The notes beneath the pieces are model-generated. The model did no database searches and had not been told where the DNA came from. It was given only the letters and a program-made list of their open reading frames with translations. Shown here piece by piece: positions 1 to 4,928 of a stretch of 6,581 nucleotides of DNA. Source of the DNA: Cellvibrionaceae bacterium (GTDB taxonomy: Bacteria; Pseudomonadota; Gammaproteobacteria; Pseudomonadales; Cellvibrionaceae). Each line of letters begins with the position of its first letter. Within the stretch, counting starts at the first letter, position 1. A program made the translations under genes and the position numbers. Location: NCBI GenBank assembly GCA_021151525.1, contig JAGKXD010000158.1, positions 1 through 6,581 on the forward strand, in the 5' to 3' direction.

Positions 1-19
1 ATTTATTAAGGTTGCGAGT

Positions 20-574
20 ATGTTGAACGGTAGAATCTTTTTTAAAGGGAACCCTTGGCCGGAAGGTCATCCGATTAAAAAATTTGAGCTAATCGCAAGA
101 GAAATTAACGGCGATGTATGGTTCGCGGTTGAGCTCCAGAGTGAAAATTATTACTCGGAAAGAAATATCGACGATGATGAGAATGCCGAGTCTGCAAGTG
201 ATTGGGAGGCGCCCATCGTGTGGGGGAATTTTCATCGGTGCTCAGTGTCCACCGATGAGTCGCAAGGTTTCAAAGTGTGTGCGGTGCCTGATTACAATAA
301 GGAATTTCTTGATGGTTTTGAAGTAGAGGTAGATACCCACATCGATTTTGATGAGCATGAGTGGGATGATTTTACCTTTCGCATTTATTTGCTTGGGCAT
401 GACGCCGTAACAAAGCATAAATTCAGATTTGAGCGAATTGACGGCGGGGATCTTTTCAGGGTTAGTTGGACTGGAAAGATTGCGTTGGCCTATGTGGGCG
501 ATTATGAATTCAAATATGATTTTTGTGCGGATATCTCAAACGTTGCCTTTCCTACACTAATTCCGGCCTCGTAG
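20..574 (+). CDS. Acidic cytosolic protein, family not recognised
   Basis: This 184-residue protein has no signal peptide or membrane segment, so it should be cytosolic. It is rich in aromatic and acidic residues. Acidic runs lie near residues 50-56 (IDDDENAE) and 105-117 (around HIDFDEHEWDD), and a motif NPWPEGHPIKKF lies near the start (11-22). Strongly acidic, single-domain, orphan proteins of this size are often immunity proteins of polymorphic toxins, but nothing here proves that and no toxin gene is visible. The ATG at 20 has only a weak AAGG upstream at 8-11. The frame is open back to the window edge, so the true start could lie outside. The next gene begins about 120 bases downstream on the same strand, too far for tight coupling. 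That a gene exists here is likely; its function is unknown. Confidence 0.75.
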   Translation: MLNGRIFFKGNPWPEGHPIKKFELIAREINGDVWFAVELQSENYYSERNIDDDENAESASDWEAPIVWGNFHRCSVSTDESQGFKVCAVPDYNKEFLDGFEVEVDTHIDFDEHEWDDFTFRIYLLGHDAVTKHKFRFERIDGGDLFRVSWTGKIALAYVGDYEFKYDFCADISNVAFPTLIPAS

Positions 575-695
575 CTTTGATTGTCACTTACGGTAGCTGG
601 TTGATTGCAAGCTGCTACCCTCTGCGCCTGCGGCGGTGTGGCAGTACCTAAGCTGAGCTTTAGCCCGAAAAAATTACTGGAGCGTTAAAACTACG

Positions 696-1505
696 ATGAA
701 ATTTTATGTATTTTTTGTGTTCGCAGCGCTTGGTGTGGGCGTGCAACCCGCATCAGCGAACTATCCCTGCCCAAGTGGCCCTGGGCCCGGTGAACAGCAA
801 ATCGGCGTTGGAGGTGGCTCGCATGGCGTTGCCGCCGTTCCTCTGTGCGTGGAAATTAACAGTGGAGGAAGTAACGCTGGTGGTGGGTCTACGGGTTATA
901 GATGCGACGGCTGCAATATTTTTACCGACCCCAATGCTCCGCCCAGTGAAGATGCCATCCGCACTGCTATCGAAAACGAAAAGCAGGCTGCCAGAACTTT
1001 AGAAATCCAAAAGAAATTGGCGGAATATGACGCAAAAGAGAAAAAACTGTTGGAAGGGCATCCTGCGCATAAAGCTTACATGCAAGGCGAGTGGAAAATT
1101 TTTCAAAGTAAAAAAGATTCCGCGCCCGGCGACAATTGCGTTGCCAGTTGGAGCAAAAAGGGTAGCTCGGTCAGTATTGTTGGGCCCGGTAAGGCATATC
1201 AAGGGGGTATGTTGATCTTCTTTAGCACGAACATTCCTCGGCCATTGAACACGCAAACGGTAGCCGTAACCCTTAAGCAGTCGAAATACAAACCGCAGTC
1301 GGTGAATGCGTTGAATTTCTCCATTCCGAATATTCAAGCCGGTGCGATCGGCCTCACCGTGCCACACATAGATGCGGCGCTGAATACCATGCTGGATGTA
1401 GAGCATTTTGCCGTTGAGATGGATGGTCGTACTGTTGCAGATATTGATTGGACCGGTGGCTTGGCTGCACGAGATAAGTTGAGCCAATGTGTCAGTAAAC
1501 GTTAG
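696..1505 (+). CDS. Secreted cysteine-containing protein, function unknown
   Basis: This 269-residue protein starts with a Sec signal peptide: MKFYVF, a hydrophobic core to about residue 16, and an A-S-A site predicting cleavage after residue 21. The mature protein should be periplasmic or extracellular. It begins with a Cys/Pro/Gly segment (NYPCPSGPGPGEQQ), followed by a glycine-rich linker (about 54-68), a C-x2-C pair (70, 73), a charged, probably helical stretch (about 85-122) and a compact C-terminal domain (about 130-265) ending in a WTGG...C motif. There are six cysteines after the signal (25, 51, 70, 73, 148, 265), an even number that fits disulfides outside the cytoplasm. The N-terminal Pro/Gly/Cys motif recalls secreted proteins of Xanthomonadaceae-type bacteria, but I cannot name a family. 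A GGAG at 679-682 lies 13 bases before the ATG, longer than usual. Confidence 0.8.
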   Translation: MKFYVFFVFAALGVGVQPASANYPCPSGPGPGEQQIGVGGGSHGVAAVPLCVEINSGGSNAGGGSTGYRCDGCNIFTDPNAPPSEDAIRTAIENEKQAARTLEIQKKLAEYDAKEKKLLEGHPAHKAYMQGEWKIFQSKKDSAPGDNCVASWSKKGSSVSIVGPGKAYQGGMLIFFSTNIPRPLNTQTVAVTLKQSKYKPQSVNALNFSIPNIQAGAIGLTVPHIDAALNTMLDVEHFAVEMDGRTVADIDWTGGLAARDKLSQCVSKR

Positions 1506-1508
1506 TAG

Positions 1509-1527
1509 GTGCGCTGAGGTTGCGCAC
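1509..1527 (+). terminator. Weak stem-loop after the secreted-protein gene
   Basis: GTGCGC and GCGCAC pair perfectly around a 7-base loop just after the stop of the upstream gene. No run of T follows, so this is at best a weak or Rho-assisted terminator, and it may be a chance hairpin. Confidence 0.3.
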
Positions 1528-1558
1528 AAGCAAATTAACTAAAGTGATATGAAATACT

Positions 1559-1873
1559 ATGAGCGAAGAAATGGATTCTAAAGAGCTATCCCAAGACGCC
1601 AGGATCAAGTTAAGGGTAAATAACTTCTCTTTTATTATGGCTTTCTTAGGCTTTTTAGTTTTAGTGTTTCAGCTTCTCACAAGAATTAGTCCTTTCTTTA
1701 TAATTCCGGTCGCTATAATTTTCAGCTTTATATTGTGGTACTTCGTCCGAATGCTGAACACGGCGTGTCCATCTTGCAATAAGCCGTTTTTTACAATAGT
1801 TTCATTTTGGTTGTATGCGACGTTGAAAATCAAAAAGTGTAGTAAGTGTCGGTATAGCTTGAAAGATTCCTAA
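1559..1873 (+). CDS. Two-helix membrane protein with C-terminal zinc ribbon
   Basis: This 104-residue protein has a charged N-terminus (1-22), two hydrophobic helices (about 24-41 and 45-65), and then a C-terminal part with two CxxC pairs (CPSC at 70-73 and CSKC at 94-97), separated by a hydrophobic stretch. Four cysteines in this spacing usually bind one zinc ion as a ribbon. Both ends probably face the cytosol, with a short periplasmic turn around residues 42-45, but topology is inferred only. I do not recognise a named family. The start at 1559 is the first ATG in this frame and has only a poor ribosome site. It lies 53 bases after the previous stop and 36 bases before the next gene, so it could be cotranscribed with both. 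Confidence 0.7.
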   Translation: MSEEMDSKELSQDARIKLRVNNFSFIMAFLGFLVLVFQLLTRISPFFIIPVAIIFSFILWYFVRMLNTACPSCNKPFFTIVSFWLYATLKIKKCSKCRYSLKDS

Positions 1874-1909
1874 TTAAATAGGCTTGCCCAACTATTAATG
1901 GAGCAATGA

Positions 1910-2320
1910 ATGAGCTATGAACTCCGTACCGAAATTCCAGCGGTAAACGACTACATAGAAATACGCCTCAAGGCTGGGTTATCGAGAAAATCCGAGGAAG
2001 CAGCTACTGTGGGTTTGAAAAATAGTATTTTTGGTGTTGTAGTTTATTTCAATAATGTTCCAATTGGCATTGGGCGAATTATCGGTGATGGCGGGTGTTT
2101 TTTTGAAATAACCGACATGGCTGTTTTGCCCGAACACCAACATAAAGGTGTAGGAACGCTAATAATGAACGCTCTTGTTGCATGGTTATTGGAAAACGCA
2201 CCCGTCACAGCTTACGTTAGCCTAATGGCGGATCATGGAACGCCAGAGTTCTACGCGAAATTCGGCTTCACAAAAGCGGAGTTGCCGAAATCATCAGGCA
2301 TGTACATGCGTATTGTGTAA
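1910..2320 (+). CDS. GNAT-family N-acetyltransferase
   Basis: This 136-residue single-domain protein should transfer an acetyl group from acetyl-CoA to an amine on an unknown substrate. It shows the GNAT core: a beta-strand pair (about 42-57, with PIGIGRI), the strand FEITDMAVLPE (65-75), and the acetyl-CoA pyrophosphate loop QHKGVG (77-82, fitting Q/R-x-x-G-x-G/A), followed by the long helix. A C-terminal motif, TPEFYAKFGF (111-120), matches the usual FY..FGF segment. The length is normal for a minimal GNAT. The start is well supported, because GGAG at 1900-1903 sits six bases before ATG 1910; a rival ATG at 1906 is in another frame. The gene is followed by a strong terminator shared with a convergent gene. 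The fold assignment is confident; the substrate cannot be read from the sequence. Confidence 0.92.
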   Translation: MSYELRTEIPAVNDYIEIRLKAGLSRKSEEAATVGLKNSIFGVVVYFNNVPIGIGRIIGDGGCFFEITDMAVLPEHQHKGVGTLIMNALVAWLLENAPVTAYVSLMADHGTPEFYAKFGFTKAELPKSSGMYMRIV

Positions 2321-2351
2321 ATGCAGTGTTATTGCAACAGAGTAAATTACA

Positions 2352-2374
2352 AAAGGCGGCAACCCGCCGCCTTT
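2352..2374. terminator. Bidirectional stem-loop terminator
   Basis: AAAGGCGGC and GCCGCCTTT form a perfect 9-base GC-rich stem with a 5-base loop. It lies 31 bases after the acetyltransferase stop and directly after the end of the convergent minus-strand gene. Flanking A and T tracts give each strand a short U-run, better on the minus strand (TTTT) than on the plus strand (TTT). The position between converging genes makes a shared terminator very likely. Confidence 0.8.
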
Positions 2375-2380
2375 GCCTCT

Positions 2381-2698
2381 CTACATCGACACCTGCTTCC
2401 TAAGGTGCCCGTCAATCCTGCCCAGCACATATGCAAGGCTGTTAATCGCACGCGGTGGTAATTTTATTTGCTCGTTAACTTGCGCAAACAACAACTCCAA
2501 TACACACGCCTGGCTCCACAGCTGATAAATCGCATCATCATCCGTTTTGCTCGGCAAGGGCTTGGCGATGGCGGTGAGGAACTTGCCATCGGGCGAATGA
2601 ATTTCCAGTCGGGATTGTTGGAAATAAGTGTATTGATGTTGATCGAGTGTAATAACGCAGGTAGCGGGGGGAACGAGGGGAGAAGTAACATTATCCAT
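2381..2698 (-). CDS. Small conserved-looking protein of unknown function
   Basis: This minus-strand gene encodes 105 residues with no signal peptide or membrane helix. The first half looks beta-rich (ATCVITLDQHQYTYF, LEIHSPDGKFLTAIAKPLP). The second half looks helical (DDAIYQLWSQACVLELLFAQV, then LPPRAINSLAYVLGRIDGHL). The balanced composition and alternating structure favour this strand over the overlapping plus-strand frame at 2468-2746. The ATG at 2698 has no clear ribosome site of its own, but its first 8 bases overlap the end of an upstream minus-strand ORF (stop at 2691-2693). Translation by coupling would explain this. The gene ends seven bases from the bidirectional terminator. I cannot assign a family; accessory small genes of this kind are common in prophage remnants. 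Confidence 0.65.
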   Translation of the reverse strand: MDNVTSPLVPPATCVITLDQHQYTYFQQSRLEIHSPDGKFLTAIAKPLPSKTDDDAIYQLWSQACVLELLFAQVNEQIKLPPRAINSLAYVLGRIDGHLRKQVSM

Positions 2699-2834
2699 AA
2701 TAAAAATCTCGTTGAATTGGGTTTTTTAACCGGCCCCATAAGGTGAGATTTATGGGGGCGGACTGAACGGGGTTCTCAACACCGGCCCAAAACCAACACC
2801 GGCCCGCCCGAAGGCAGCCCCGCCCAGCCGCCAT
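2691..2834 (-). CDS. 47-residue Gly/Arg/Trp-rich peptide, coupled to downstream gene
   Basis: The ORF reads from ATG 2834 to a TAA at 2691-2693 and begins MAAGRGCLRAGRCWFWAG, followed by VENPVQSAP. Its last codons overlap the ATG of the 105-residue gene by 8 bases in another frame, the arrangement expected for translational coupling. The frame is open upstream with no stop for about 120 bases, so a longer product from a TTG start is possible. The Gly/Arg/Trp-rich sequence recalls the short peptides annotated as Ash-family or Icd-like in P4-type prophages; that is an unverified impression from memory. The region is clearly more GC-rich than its flanks. It could instead be a non-coding leader in which the open frame reflects high GC. 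Confidence 0.4.
   Translation of the reverse strand: MAAGRGCLRAGRCWFWAGVENPVQSAPINLTLWGRLKNPIQRDFYYG
2734..2757. promoter_or_regulatory. Perfect 8-base inverted repeat (possible operator or leader hairpin)
   Basis: CCCCATAA and TTATGGGG are exact complements around an 8-base spacer. A second small palindrome, GGTT-TTTT-AACC, lies beside it at 2720-2731. Both sit 22-60 bases upstream of the 105-residue minus-strand gene. They could be an operator, an mRNA hairpin affecting coupled translation, or chance within the small peptide ORF. Confidence 0.35.
2777..2805. repeat. Two-copy 12-base direct repeat
   Basis: CAACACCGGCCC occurs at 2777-2788 and again at 2794-2805, a 17-base period. It lies within the small minus-strand ORF, whose protein would carry a matching short Gly/Trp repeat (AGRCWFWAG). 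This is a local duplication with no evident function. Confidence 0.5.
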
Positions 2835-3205
2835 AACAACAGGCAAAGCTGTAGCAGGACGCAAAGAAACACTTTGCGCCGGTTTTGGATTTTTGCGGGA
2901 TTGAGAGGCCCGGCCACGGGATTTACCGCAGCGCAGGCAGGTTATGGGATGAAGGTGGTGTTGTCAACGCGAGCCAGTAATAGGCTGTAATTTATGCTGG
3001 CGTTGATTATGGCTATGGTCTTTAATTGATTTTTTATTTTATCGTGGGATTCAAAATCAACCCGACGAATAGCTGGTTGCGCCGGTAGGTTTACACGGCC
3101 CATGTAAGTTGTGGTGAGCTTGCGAACCGCAACATTATTTAGGAAGGCTTGGCCCAAAGCGGACAATCAACCCAATGAGCGCGACGACCAATTGAGATTG
3201 TTTGT
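2835..3205. other. Stretch without a convincing gene
   Basis: The left part (to about 2945) is GC-rich and the right part is AT-richer. It holds a 7-base stem-loop at 2860-2878 (CGCAAAG, loop AAACA, CTTTGCG) and one doubtful minus-strand ORF, listed separately. I see no attC site, tRNA or clear promoter in it. It may be the degraded edge of an older insertion. Confidence 0.5.
2942..3166 (-). CDS. Doubtful small ORF, possible gene remnant
   Basis: The minus strand reads 74 residues from a TTG at 3166, or 53 residues from the first ATG at 3103, ending in NTTFIP. A TGA stop lies directly before the TTG, so the frame cannot be extended. The amino-acid mix is ordinary, with a plausible segment DFESHDKIKNQLKTIAI, but there is no good ribosome site, no signal peptide and no motif I recognise. 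It lies on the same strand as the two minus-strand ORFs downstream of it and might be the broken first gene of that group. A chance open frame is equally likely. Confidence 0.22.
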   Translation of the reverse strand: MSALGQAFLNNVAVRKLTTTYMGRVNLPAQPAIRRVDFESHDKIKNQLKTIAIINASINYSLLLARVDNTTFIP

Positions 3206-3305
3206 ACCGCATAACTCCATAATTAATTCGGAGTAAGAATTAACCTTTTGATTTAGAACGAGCTAAATAGATTGAGGTTCATCTACTTTGTTGGAGTTAT
3301 ACGGT
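3206..3305. repeat. 100-base imperfect inverted-repeat element before the cassette array
   Basis: The ends ACCGCATAACTCCA (3206-3219) and TGGAGTTATACGGT (3292-3305) are inverted repeats with one mismatch. Nested, nearly concentric pairs lie inside: AACCT (3242-3246) with AGGTT (3275-3279), and ATTTAG (3251-3256) with CTAAAT (3263-3268). A small hairpin, CTCC...GGAG (3216-3233), lies in the left arm. The whole could fold into one long hairpin. The ATAAC...GTTAT core of the ends resembles the outer boxes of the attC sites in this window, so a decayed attC is possible; a small non-autonomous element is the alternative. Confidence 0.5.
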
Positions 3306-3320
3306 GCAACACCAAATTAG

Positions 3321-3349
3321 TTGAGATAATGATCTTCGGGTTATATAGT
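3321..3349 (+). promoter_or_regulatory. Sigma-70-type promoter at the head of the cassette array
   Basis: TTGAGA (3321-3326) and TATAGT (3344-3349) each match five of six consensus bases and are separated by exactly 17 bases. Transcription would start around 3356, about 13 bases before the first cassette boundary and 35 bases before the first ATG. The spacing and position suit a promoter for the whole cassette row, comparable in role to an integron Pc promoter, although no integrase gene lies here. Confidence 0.6.
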
Positions 3350-3390
3350 CGGTGCAATTTAATAAACTGTTATGTAAAAGGGACTCCCAT

Positions 3391-3927
3391 ATGGATTTAG
3401 TAACGCAAATAAAAATAATCACACAAATTGTCAGATGCATTCATTTGAAGAAAGTTCTGACAGCTATTGACCCAAGTCCCAAACTAAATTTCTGGCGACT
3501 TATGTATGGTGGCTTGCTGGATATATCAGTTTTAGAATGGACGAAGGTATTTGGTTCAAATGCGGAACCATCTCATTGGAAAGGAATTGTTTCTGATCAT
3601 AAAAAATTTAAAACTGAGCTTTTACAATACGTTAGCTGCACCGAATCTGAATGGGCAAGCTATTGGAATTTGATGAAAGATTATAGAGATGAACATGTTG
3701 CTCATCATTCATCTAGCCCAACGGTAACGAATTATCCAACTTTGAATCTGGCGCTAAGGTCTTGCTATTTTTATTACAATTACTTAATAAAAGAGGCCAG
3801 AGCTGCTGGGGAAACAAGGTTTCCTAATGATTTGGAAGAGTACAGCAAAAAATTTGCAGACCAATCAACAAATATTGCAAAGGCAGCTATATTTGCAACG
3901 TCCGAATTTCAAGAATTGGTTTTCTAA
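3391..3927 (+). CDS. HEPN-like protein in cassette 1 (possible abortive-infection RNase)
   Basis: This 178-residue, mostly helical soluble protein has no signal peptide or membrane segment. Its central part reads LLDISVLEWTKVFGS (42-56), then HWKGIV (62-67), then a helix ending in YRDEHVAHH (98-106). R99 and H105 fit the R-x4-6-H signature of HEPN domains, and the polar D100/E101 beside the arginine is also typical. HEPN proteins are often metal-independent RNases of toxin-antitoxin and phage-defence systems; AbiU2-type HEPN proteins have a similar layout. Assignment is by motif and layout only, and catalytic activity is inferred. The start chosen is ATG 3391, with an AAGGGA ribosome site at 3378-3383 and 22 bases from the cassette boundary. 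A GTG at 3352 would start outside the cassette and is rejected. No antitoxin gene follows within the cassette. Confidence 0.8.
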   Translation: MDLVTQIKIITQIVRCIHLKKVLTAIDPSPKLNFWRLMYGGLLDISVLEWTKVFGSNAEPSHWKGIVSDHKKFKTELLQYVSCTESEWASYWNLMKDYRDEHVAHHSSSPTVTNYPTLNLALRSCYFYYNYLIKEARAAGETRFPNDLEEYSKKFADQSTNIAKAAIFATSEFQELVF

Positions 3928-3932
3928 CATAA

Positions 3933-3979
3933 ACATAACAAGCGGTTGCAGCGCTTCGCGCTTACGCTCGACGTTATGT
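3933..3979 (+). other. attC site 1 (end of cassette 1)
   Basis: The outer boxes ACATAAC (3933-3939) and GTTATGT (3973-3979) pair perfectly. Inside, GTTGCAGC (3944-3951) pairs with GCTCGAC (3966-3972), leaving one unpaired C on the top strand, which is the extrahelical G of the folded bottom strand that is a hallmark of attC. The tip is AGCGC-TTC-GCGCT. At 47 bases it is a short attC. Recombination would cut between G3973 and T3974. Confidence 0.88.
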
Positions 3980-3990
3980 AGGGGGAACGC

Positions 3991-4272
3991 ATGAGAAATC
4001 CACCCGCCGAAATTGACGGAGCCAAGGTCTTAGAATGGGCTTGGTCTGGAGAAAAACCCTTCGGTATTATTGCTTGTGGTTCAACTGAGCCACCGATAGA
4101 AATATATGACTTAGCAATTTGCCAATACGCAACATCTGAAAAAATCTATCGTTTCAGCTGCAATGAAAGCTGGGAAGTTGAGCAAGATTCAAGTTACGTG
4201 TCTATAACTGAAGCAAAAAATAATCTACCGTATCAATATCAAGAAGTTGAAGCATTTTGGGTTAAGCTCTAA
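3991..4272 (+). CDS. 93-residue cassette protein of unknown function
   Basis: This is the only gene of cassette 2. The 93-residue protein has no signal peptide or membrane helix. It begins MRNPPAEIDGAKVLEWAWSG, continues with strand-like segments IYDLAICQYATSEKIYRFSC, and ends with LPYQYQEVEAFWVKL. It is acidic and rich in aromatic residues, with two cysteine positions near YRFSC and IIACG. Small single-domain proteins of this general kind are frequent in integron cassettes, mostly without known function, and I do not assign one. GGGGGA at 3981-3986 lies four bases before the ATG, which is 18 bases inside the cassette boundary, so the start is firm. The 66 bases between the stop and attC contain a stem-loop, listed separately. 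Confidence 0.8.
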   Translation: MRNPPAEIDGAKVLEWAWSGEKPFGIIACGSTEPPIEIYDLAICQYATSEKIYRFSCNESWEVEQDSSYVSITEAKNNLPYQYQEVEAFWVKL

Positions 4273-4293
4273 GTTTGTTATTGGAAATATAGG

Positions 4294-4321
4294 CTCATTT
4301 ACTTCCTTTTGAGGAAATGAG
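4294..4321 (+). terminator. Stem-loop in the tail of cassette 2
   Basis: CTCATTT...CCT (4294-4307) pairs with AGGAAATGAG (4312-4321), giving a 10-base-pair stem with a 4-base bulge and a TTTG loop. It lies 21 bases after the stop codon and before the attC. No U-run follows, so it may protect the mRNA 3' end rather than terminate transcription. Confidence 0.4.
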
Positions 4322-4337
4322 TTTGCGAAAATCAAAA

Positions 4338-4470
4338 TACATAACAAATCGTTGCAGCACGCGCGCTTCGCGCACTCGACAGTTTGTAAGCCGCCATTTT
4401 GTGGTTTTGCTTCGCAAAAGTATTCCACAAAAAACCAACTTACAAACTGCGGCTGAACTTAGCGTTATAA
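4338..4470 (+). other. attC site 2 (long, compound; end of cassette 2)
   Basis: The outer box TACATAAC (4338-4345) pairs at its core with GTTAT (4464-4468), and GTTGCAGC (4350-4357) pairs with GCTGAAC (4452-4458), leaving one extra base. This gives an attC of about 132 bases, within the known range. The middle holds a second long palindrome: AGTTTGTAAG (4381-4390) with CTTACAAACT (4439-4448), TTTTGTGG (4397-4404) with CCACAAAA (4425-4432), and TTTTGC-TTC-GCAAAA (4405-4419). Alternatively 4338-4390 is a complete attC closely resembling attC 1 and 4382-4463 is an 82-base ORF-less cassette. Confidence 0.8.
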
Positions 4471-4478
4471 AGGCATAT

Positions 4479-4841
4479 ATGAAGAAAGTATTGTTTTTAA
4501 CAATAGCATTTTTAATTGCTGGGTGTGCTAAAACTTCGCACACGCCCGATCTCTCATCCTCTATAAAAATCAAGGATCGAGAAATTAAAATTTCAGAGCC
4601 AATTCTGTATATTGCAGAAGAGCCTCTATTTGAAAAAGTAGTTAAAAACGAAAAAATCAGCTTGAAAGAAGCTCCTTTTGAAGAGTCATATTTCGTTTGT
4701 GGCGGGGTATTTCCTGCGGAACAAGACACAGCGGAGCTGCTAAAAAATGCCAAAACCGTATTAGTGTTGAAGGGGAGCTATGAAAAGTGGACTCCCATAG
4801 AAGGAAAATTTAAGAAATATATTGTTTTTAAACTGCAATAA
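4479..4841 (+). CDS. Small lipoprotein in cassette 3
   Basis: This 120-residue protein begins with a lipoprotein signal: MKKVLFLTIAFLIAGC, with lipobox I-A-G-C and lipidated Cys16. The mature part is about 105 residues and should be anchored to the inner or outer membrane, facing the periplasm. Residue +2 is Ala, so there is no Asp retention signal and outer-membrane sorting is possible. The rest is charged with a beta-rich end (TVLVLKGSYEKW, KKYIVFKL). One further cysteine (74) sits in a VCGG motif. No family is recognised. AAAGG (4469-4473) lies five bases before ATG 4479, which is 15 bases inside the cassette boundary. The upstream in-frame ATG at 4317 lies in the previous cassette before the attC and is rejected. 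Confidence 0.82.
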   Translation: MKKVLFLTIAFLIAGCAKTSHTPDLSSSIKIKDREIKISEPILYIAEEPLFEKVVKNEKISLKEAPFEESYFVCGGVFPAEQDTAELLKNAKTVLVLKGSYEKWTPIEGKFKKYIVFKLQ

Positions 4842-4919
4842 TTTATAACAACTCGCGCCAGGCTCGCACACTTCGTGTGCTGGACAGTTTGTAAGTTGCG
4901 CCTGCGCTCAACGTTAGAA
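4842..4919 (+). other. attC site 3 (end of cassette 3)
   Basis: The R'' box TTTATAAC (4842-4849) is the exact complement of the start of its own cassette (GTTATAAA, 4464). The right box is GTTAGAA at 4913-4919. The inner arms GCGCCAGGC and GCCTGCGC pair with one extra top-strand C, again the expected extrahelical base. The tip is a perfect hairpin, GCACAC-TTC-GTGTGC (4866-4880). GACAGTTTGTAAG (4883-4895) is the same 13-base string found in attC site 2. Confidence 0.83.
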
Positions 4920-4928
4920 CTTCAGAAT

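Noticed and set aside
999..1529. Minus-strand 176-residue ORF
   Set aside because: It lies wholly opposite the secreted-protein gene, which has a signal peptide and domain layout. The minus product has no motif and a composition expected of a shadow frame.
2468..2746. Plus-strand 92-residue ORF
   Set aside because: It opposes the minus-strand 105-residue gene, which has better predicted structure, a terminator at its end and an overlap with an upstream frame.
2860..2878. Stem-loop as an intrinsic terminator
   Set aside because: The stem is only seven pairs, the T-rich stretch after it is interrupted by GC bases, and no gene ends nearby on the plus strand.
3352..3390. Upstream GTG start for the HEPN-like protein
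   Set aside because: It would begin outside the cassette boundary at 3369. ATG 3391 has an AAGGGA ribosome site and the usual distance from the boundary.
4225..4428. Minus-strand 67-residue ORF over the tail of cassette 2 and attC 2
   Set aside because: It translates the recombination site itself and has no ribosome site or motif.
4317..4478. 54-residue N-terminal extension of the cassette lipoprotein
   Set aside because: It would translate through attC 2 and bury the lipoprotein signal; ATG 4479 has its own ribosome site.
4295..4753. Minus-strand 152-residue ORF across attC 2 and the lipoprotein gene
   Set aside because: It runs through the attC site and a cassette boundary and opposes a lipoprotein gene with a ribosome site and lipobox; a shadow frame.
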